Assembly: GCF_010384365.1 (NCBI RefSeq)
Contig: NZ_CP048397.1
Location: 124,001-188,000, forward strand
DNA length: 64,000 nucleotides
Direction: 5' to 3'
Source: Streptomyces sp. S4.7
Lineage (GTDB): Bacteria; Actinomycetota; Actinomycetes; Streptomycetales; Streptomycetaceae
A model generated the notes under the pieces. It had not been told where the DNA came from. It was given only the letters and a program-made list of their open reading frames with translations, and made no database searches. Positions 59,786 to 64,000 of this stretch are shown one piece after another. The translations under genes and the position numbers were made by a program. Position 1 is the stretch's first letter, and the number at the start of each line of letters is the position of its first letter.

Positions 59786-59922
59786 ACGCCTCCTCGCGAG
59801 AGGTCCGAGGCAAACGACTCATTCCAGCGTAAACACGCGTTCGGCCGGACGCATACGGACAGCATCCCGGTTACCGTCCCCGCCTCGAATCAATCCGGAC
59901 GCGCACAGAAGGGACGAGCACG

Positions 59923-60327
59923 ATGGATCCCGACACCCGGCACAGGGCCGCGATCGAGGAGCACTGGCGAGCCTCGGAACGGGGGGACACCGAAGCCGAG
60001 CACGCCATCTACGCGCCGGACGCGATCCTCGACTACCCGCAGTCGGCCGAACGGTTGCGGGGCCGCGCGGCGATCTCGGTGCAGCGAGGCGGGCACCCTG
60101 CCGGCAGGCACTTCACGGTCCACCGGATCGTGGGCGGCGGGGATCTGTGGGTGAGCGAGTGCGTCATCACGTACGACGGCGTGCCCACCCACTCGGTGAG
60201 CGTCATGGAATTCGCCGGCGGACATGTGGTGCACGAGACGCAGTACTTCGCGGACGCGTTCGGCGCGCCCGGGTGGAGGGCCGCGCTCGCGGAGCCGATG
60301 CCGGGCCGGCACATCACCGGAGCCTGA
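59923..60327 (+). CDS. SnoaL/NTF2-like protein
   Basis: A 134-residue NTF2-fold protein: RHRAAIEEHWRASERGDTEA, YAPDAILDYPQSAERLRGRA, SVMEFAGGHVVHETQYFADA. The group includes polyketide cyclases and many uncharacterised stress-related proteins. No polyketide genes adjoin it. ATG 59923 follows AAGGGACGAGCACG. Confidence 0.82.
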   Translation: MDPDTRHRAAIEEHWRASERGDTEAEHAIYAPDAILDYPQSAERLRGRAAISVQRGGHPAGRHFTVHRIVGGGDLWVSECVITYDGVPTHSVSVMEFAGGHVVHETQYFADAFGAPGWRAALAEPMPGRHITGA

Positions 60328-61069
60328 TTCACGGCCGGTTGGCCGGACGGTCCCGCGCGGGCCGAGGGGGCCCCGCGGTCCGCGCGGCCGGCTCGCGGCC
60401 CGAGGCGGCACTCGCGCCTCACCCGTGCCGGGAGTCGACCCGCTCCACGAGCCCGCGCAGCACACCCCCGCGGCCCTTCGCAAGAGCGCTCTGCCGGACG
60501 TATCCCTGGCTCAGAGCAACGGCACCTCGGGGACGGAGGTAAAGATTCGGCCATGTTGAGTACATGGGCAATTCAATCGAAGGGCATGCATACGGCTCGC
60601 CCCCGGAAGCCGTACCACTCGGCGCAGAGACCTCAGCAGGCGCAACGCGCCCCATCCGCACCAGACGACCGATCGACCTGTGAACCAGGTGTGTTCGCAA
60701 CGTGACCCGTCGCAACCCTTCTGTAAAGACACTGCAAACAGGCTCGAACCAGCTGCCCAAAGAGGAATTCCCGGCGCGGAACGCACAAGCCGGCAGCCCG
60801 TACGTGCTTTGCAGCAACACACCCGCGGCGCCCCCGGAAAGGCGGGCGGGCCCGGCGGCCCGGGGGTCGGGAGCGGCCGTCGGGCACCCGGAGCGATGCT
60901 CCGCCCGCGGTCCGGAAGTGGTCCTTGCATCAGGAGCCGTTGCCGTCAACGATTCCAACGCGCAACTTGACAGGTCCACGTCCAGCGATCGCTGGTCAGG
61001 GAGCTGCACGCACCGACTGCCCAACCCCACCCGATGGGCTGTCCATCCCCCATACCTACGGAGGATCTC
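60328..61069. other. Intergenic, upstream region of the protease gene
   Basis: About 740 bases without a recognisable gene. A -35-like TTGACA (60967-60972) and a perfect 14-bp palindrome CCAGCGATCGCTGG (60982-60995) lie about 75-100 bases before the protease start and are candidate control elements. The rest shows nothing. Confidence 0.4.
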
Positions 61070-61963
61070 GTGATCTTCAAGCGCTTCTCTCCCCTCGCCG
61101 GCACGTCCAGACGGGCTCGGCTCCTCGCCGTGACGTCCGGTCTGGTGACCGCCGTCGCGCTCGCGGCCCCCTCGGCCGTCGCCGCCCCGGCCCCCGAGGC
61201 CAAGGCGACCGCCTCGCAGCTCGCCGACGCCAGCTCCGCCGTTCTCGAAGCGGACGTGGCCGGCACCGCGTGGTACACCGACGCGAAGACCGGCAAGATC
61301 GTCGTGACCGCCGACAGCACCGTGTCGAAGGCCGAACTGGCCGAGGTCAAGAGCGCGCTGGCCGACTCCAAGGCCGACCTGACGGTCAACCGCACCGCCG
61401 GCAAGTTCACCCCGCTCATCGCCGGCGGCGAGGCCATCACGACCGGCGGCAGCCGCTGTTCGCTCGGCTTCAACGTGACGGTCGGCGGCGTGGCCCACGC
61501 GCTGACCGCCGGTCACTGCACCAACATCAGCGCCAGCTGGTCCATCGGCACGCGCACCGGCACCAGCTTCCCGACCAACGACTACGGCATCATCCGCCAC
61601 TCCAACCCGTCGGCGGCGGACGGCCGGGTCTACCTGTACAACGGCACGTACCGGGACATCACCGGGGCCGCCAACGCCTCCGTCGGCCAGTCCGTGCAGC
61701 GCAGCGGCAGCACCACCGGTCTGCGCGGCGGCTCGGTCACCGGCCTCAACGCCACGGTCAACTACGGTTCCAGCGGCATCGTGTACGGCATGATCCAGAC
61801 CAACGTCTGCGCCGAGCCCGGCGACAGCGGCGGCGCGCTCTTCTCCGGCAACACCGCGCTGGGCCTCACCTCCGGCGGCAGCGGCAACTGCTCCTCCGGC
61901 GGCACCACGTTCTACCAGCCCGTCACGGAGGCCCTGAGCGTCTACGGCGCCACGATCATCTAG
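61070..61963 (+). CDS. sprA: Streptogrisin A, secreted S1 protease
   Basis: A 297-residue prepro-protease. The signal peptide is residues 1-38; the propeptide (about 39-116) chaperones folding; the mature enzyme starts at [19 protein letters not shown], which is nearly identical to Streptomyces griseus protease A from memory. The catalytic triad is His in ALTAGHCTN, Asp in TNDYGIIRH and Ser in [11 protein letters not shown]; two disulfide pairs are preserved. GTG 61070 has GGAGG 7 bases upstream. It is monocistronic and followed by two hairpins. Confidence 0.95.
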   Translation: MIFKRFSPLAGTSRRARLLAVTSGLVTAVALAAPSAVAAPAPEAKATASQLADASSAVLEADVAGTAWYTDAKTGKIVVTADSTVSKAELAEVKSALADSKADLTVNRTAGKFTPLIAGGEAITTGGSRCSLGFNVTVGGVAHALTAGHCTNISASWSIGTRTGTSFPTNDYGIIRHSNPSAADGRVYLYNGTYRDITGAANASVGQSVQRSGSTTGLRGGSVTGLNATVNYGSSGIVYGMIQTNVCAEPGDSGGALFSGNTALGLTSGGSGNCSSGGTTFYQPVTEALSVYGATII

Positions 61964-61981
61964 TACCTCTCACGACCGGCG

Positions 61982-62011
61982 CTCCGGGGGTGGCCGACCG
62001 AACCCCCGGAG
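61982..62011 (+). terminator. Hairpin terminator after sprA
   Basis: Arms CTCCGGGGGT (61982-61991) and ACCCCCGGAG (62002-62011) pair perfectly with a 10-base loop, 19 bases after the protease stop. Confidence 0.75.
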
Positions 62012-62033
62012 ACCCGTGGAGTGACGTGCCACC

Positions 62034-62062
62034 GGCGGACCGCGCTCCACGCGCGGTCCGCC
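62034..62062. terminator. Second hairpin, likely bidirectional
   Basis: Arms GGCGGACCGCG (62034-62044) and CGCGGTCCGCC (62052-62062) form a perfect 11-bp stem with a 7-base loop between convergent sprA and the MMPL gene. Confidence 0.72.
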
Positions 62063-62119
62063 GTGCTCGTGCCCGCGGGTTGTCGTACCGGGCCTGTGGC
62101 ACCGGGTCGGCCGTGGCCC

Positions 62120-64000
62120 TCAGTGTCCGGCGGCGGTCGGTCCGTTCCCCTGCCGCCGCTGCCCGGGGCCGCGGCTCAGGGCACCGGGCCACCAGGCCGT
62201 CGGGCCGATGTCCAGGACGAGCGCGGGCACCAGGAGGGATCTGACGACAATGGTGTCCAGGAGCACGCCGACGGCGACGATGAACGCGATCTGGACCAGG
62301 AAGGCCAGCGGGATGACGCCGAGGGCGGCGAAGGTGGCGGCGAGGACGATGCCCGCGGAGGTGATGACGCCGCCGGTCGCCGTGAGGCCGCGCAGGACCC
62401 CCTCACGTGTGCCGTGCTTGAGCGACTCCTCCCGGACGCGCGACATCAGGAAGATGTTGTAGTCCACGCCGAGCGCGACGAGGAAGACGAATCCGTAGAG
62501 CGGCACCGAGGCGTCGGTGCCGGAGAAGCCGAGTACGCCCTGGAAGACGAGTGCGGAGATGCCGAGCGTCGCCAGGAAGTTCAGTGCCACGGTCGCCACC
62601 AGGAGCACGGGCATCAGCAGGGAGCGCAGCAGCCCCATGAGAACGACCAGGATGATGGCCAGCACGACGGGCACGATCAGCATGCGGTCGCTCTCGGACG
62701 TTCGCTGGGTGTCGTAACTCTGGGCGGTGTAACCCCCGACCAGGGCGTCGGCCCCCGGGAGCGCGTGTACGGCTTCGCGCAGCCGGGCGACGGTCTCCTT
62801 GGCCGCGTCGCTGTCCGCCGGGGCTTCGAGTGTCGCGTTGATCCTGACCCTGCCGTCGGCTGTCTGCGGTGCTCCGACGCCCGGTCGCCCGGATTCCGTG
62901 ACGGGCAGCGCGGTCTCCACGCCCTCGGTCCCACCGGCGGCCGAAGTGACCTGGTCGACCGTGTCCGCGTTGGCGATGACGACGGCCGGGTTGCCCGAAC
63001 CGCCGGGAAAGTGCTCGCTCAATGCCGCCTGCGCGGCGACGGACGGCGCTTCGTTGACGAAGAGTTCGTCGAGCGGAACGCCCTTCGAGTCGAGGGTCGG
63101 CGCGAAGGCCGCACACGCGAGCAGTCCGGCGAGCGTGACGGCCCAGACCTTGCGGGGAGCGCGATCCACCAGGGCCGCGACCCGGGGCCACACGCCGCGA
63201 CCGCTGTCGTCCTTCCCCGCGTGACCGGCCGGCTTCGGGCGAGCGGGCCAGTAGGCGCCGCGGCCGAGCAGTACCAGCACCGCGGGGAGGAACGTGAGCG
63301 TACTGAGGACCGCGCACACGATGCCGATGGCGCCGACCGGTCCCAGTGCGCGGTTGTTGGTCAGGTCGCTGAGCAGCAGCGCGATCAGGCCGAGGGCGAC
63401 GGTGGCGGCGCTTGCCACGATCGTCCCCGCCGACTCCCGCAGTGCCGCGCGCATGGCCTTCACGCGGTCCTCCCGGCGCTCCAACTCCTCTCGGAAGCGG
63501 GCTGTGAGCAGGAGCGCGTAGTCCGTCGCGGCGCCGATCACCAGGATCGACAGGATCCCCTGCACCTGTCCGTCGACCCGCACGATGTCGCGCTCCGCCA
63601 GGGCGTACACCACGCCGCAGGCGAGGCCGAGCGCGAGGACGGCACCGACGATGATGACGAGGGGGAGGATGACGCTCCGGTAGACCAGGAGCAGGATGAT
63701 CAGCACCGTCGCGAGGGCGACGCCGAGAAGCAGGCCGTCGATACCGGCGAACGCGTCGGACAGGTCGGCCTGGTTGGCCGCAGGACCGGCGATCCGCACG
63801 GTCGTGTCCGGCACTTGCTCCGCCGCCTCGCCGATCTTCCGCAGCACGGTGGGGAGTTGGTCGTCGAGGTCGGGCCGCAGTTGGACGACTCCCTGGAGTG
63901 CCCGCCCGTCCTTGGAGGGGATGGCCGCGGACGCGGTGCCCACGGTTCCGCTCACGTCCCCGAGCGAGGCCAGGGCGCCGGTCGCGGCTTCGCGCTGCGC
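62120..64000 (-). CDS. MMPL/RND-family transporter, C-terminal part (5' end outside window)
   Basis: At least 626 residues; the frame stays open to the window edge. It has the MMPL layout: a periplasmic loop, membrane bundle (IDGLLLGVALATVLIILLLV, YRSVILPLVIIVGAVLALG), the GAATDYALLLTARFREEL motif with the proton-relay Asp-Tyr, a second large loop, then a second bundle with LVALGVDYNIFLMSRVREES. Such proteins export lipids, polyketides or drugs. The N-terminal span and loop begin beyond 64000. Convergent with sprA. Confidence 0.92.
   Translation of the reverse strand, partial: AQREAATGALASLGDVSGTVGTASAAIPSKDGRALQGVVQLRPDLDDQLPTVLRKIGEAAEQVPDTTVRIAGPAANQADLSDAFAGIDGLLLGVALATVLIILLLVYRSVILPLVIIVGAVLALGLACGVVYALAERDIVRVDGQVQGILSILVIGAATDYALLLTARFREELERREDRVKAMRAALRESAGTIVASAATVALGLIALLLSDLTNNRALGPVGAIGIVCAVLSTLTFLPAVLVLLGRGAYWPARPKPAGHAGKDDSGRGVWPRVAALVDRAPRKVWAVTLAGLLACAAFAPTLDSKGVPLDELFVNEAPSVAAQAALSEHFPGGSGNPAVVIANADTVDQVTSAAGGTEGVETALPVTESGRPGVGAPQTADGRVRINATLEAPADSDAAKETVARLREAVHALPGADALVGGYTAQSYDTQRTSESDRMLIVPVVLAIILVVLMGLLRSLLMPVLLVATVALNFLATLGISALVFQGVLGFSGTDASVPLYGFVFLVALGVDYNIFLMSRVREESLKHGTREGVLRGLTATGGVITSAGIVLAATFAALGVIPLAFLVQIAFIVAVGVLLDTIVVRSLLVPALVLDIGPTAWWPGALSRGPGQRRQGNGPTAAGH

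Noticed and set aside
1..64000. CRISPR arrays, rRNA, tRNA genes, prophage structural genes
   Set aside because: No regularly spaced repeats, RNA-gene signatures or phage morphogenesis proteins were found on either strand.

Overview
The window is very GC-rich actinobacterial DNA, almost certainly from a Streptomyces. The evidence is a near-identical streptogrisin A protease gene, actinobacterial families such as DUF4235, DUF1918 and LmbU, frequent GTG/TTG starts, leaderless promoters, partner-switching regulators and two natural-product operons. The number of broken genes and insertion-sequence pieces fits a chromosome-arm region. No tRNA, rRNA or CRISPR array was seen. The first and last genes run off the window.

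Layout. 1-4.6 kb: a truncated hypothetical gene, an atypical SDR, nicotinamidase, and remnants of a methyltransferase and an SGNH hydrolase. 4.6-8.9 kb: a partner-switching module made of an anti-sigma kinase and a STAS protein on the minus strand, with a divergent PP2C phosphatase, a B12-binding protein carrying the CarH-type Wx9EH motif, and a second STAS protein. 9.3-11.3 kb: an ABC exporter behind a MerR/SoxR-type promoter. 11.35-14.6 kb: a deletion scar fusing pieces of a LacI regulator, a sugar-binding protein and a PL8 lyase, then an intact acetyl-xylan-esterase-like gene and a septum-formation pseudogene. 14.7-26.9 kb: small conserved genes, a methyltransferase pseudogene, a divergent epoxide hydrolase/MarR pair, membrane-anchored HTH proteins beside a secreted peptidoglycan-binding protein, an LmbU-type regulator and a two-component system. 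26.96-35.5 kb: mobile-element territory with a 2.09-kb IS carrying an HTH gene, truncated transposases, a decapitated Baeyer-Villiger monooxygenase, an O-methyltransferase and a transposase-like protein that has lost catalytic residues.

35.6-44.7 kb: one minus-strand operon, phzB-phzC-phzD-(phzE remnant)-phzF-BVMO-PhzS-like-UbiA-polyprenyl synthase. It looks like a prenylated-phenazine pathway, but phzE is reduced to a 102-residue piece and phzG is absent. The exporter with a SoxR-like promoter could belong to the same physiology, because SoxR in Streptomyces responds to redox-active metabolites such as phenazines.

45.3-49.7 kb: a GntR regulator, a nitrilase-family amidase, an MHS transporter and a DUF2848 protein, apparently linked by two copies of the dyad CTGyATAC-N5-GTATrCAG. 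49.7-55.5 kb: a tightly coupled type II PKS-like operon (ACP-AMP ligase fusion, KS, Cys-less KS partner, ACP, KR, thioesterase). 55.8-64 kb: a VOC protein, a second two-component system, a DJ-1/PfpI protein, a SnoaL-like protein, streptogrisin A and an MMPL transporter cut by the window end.
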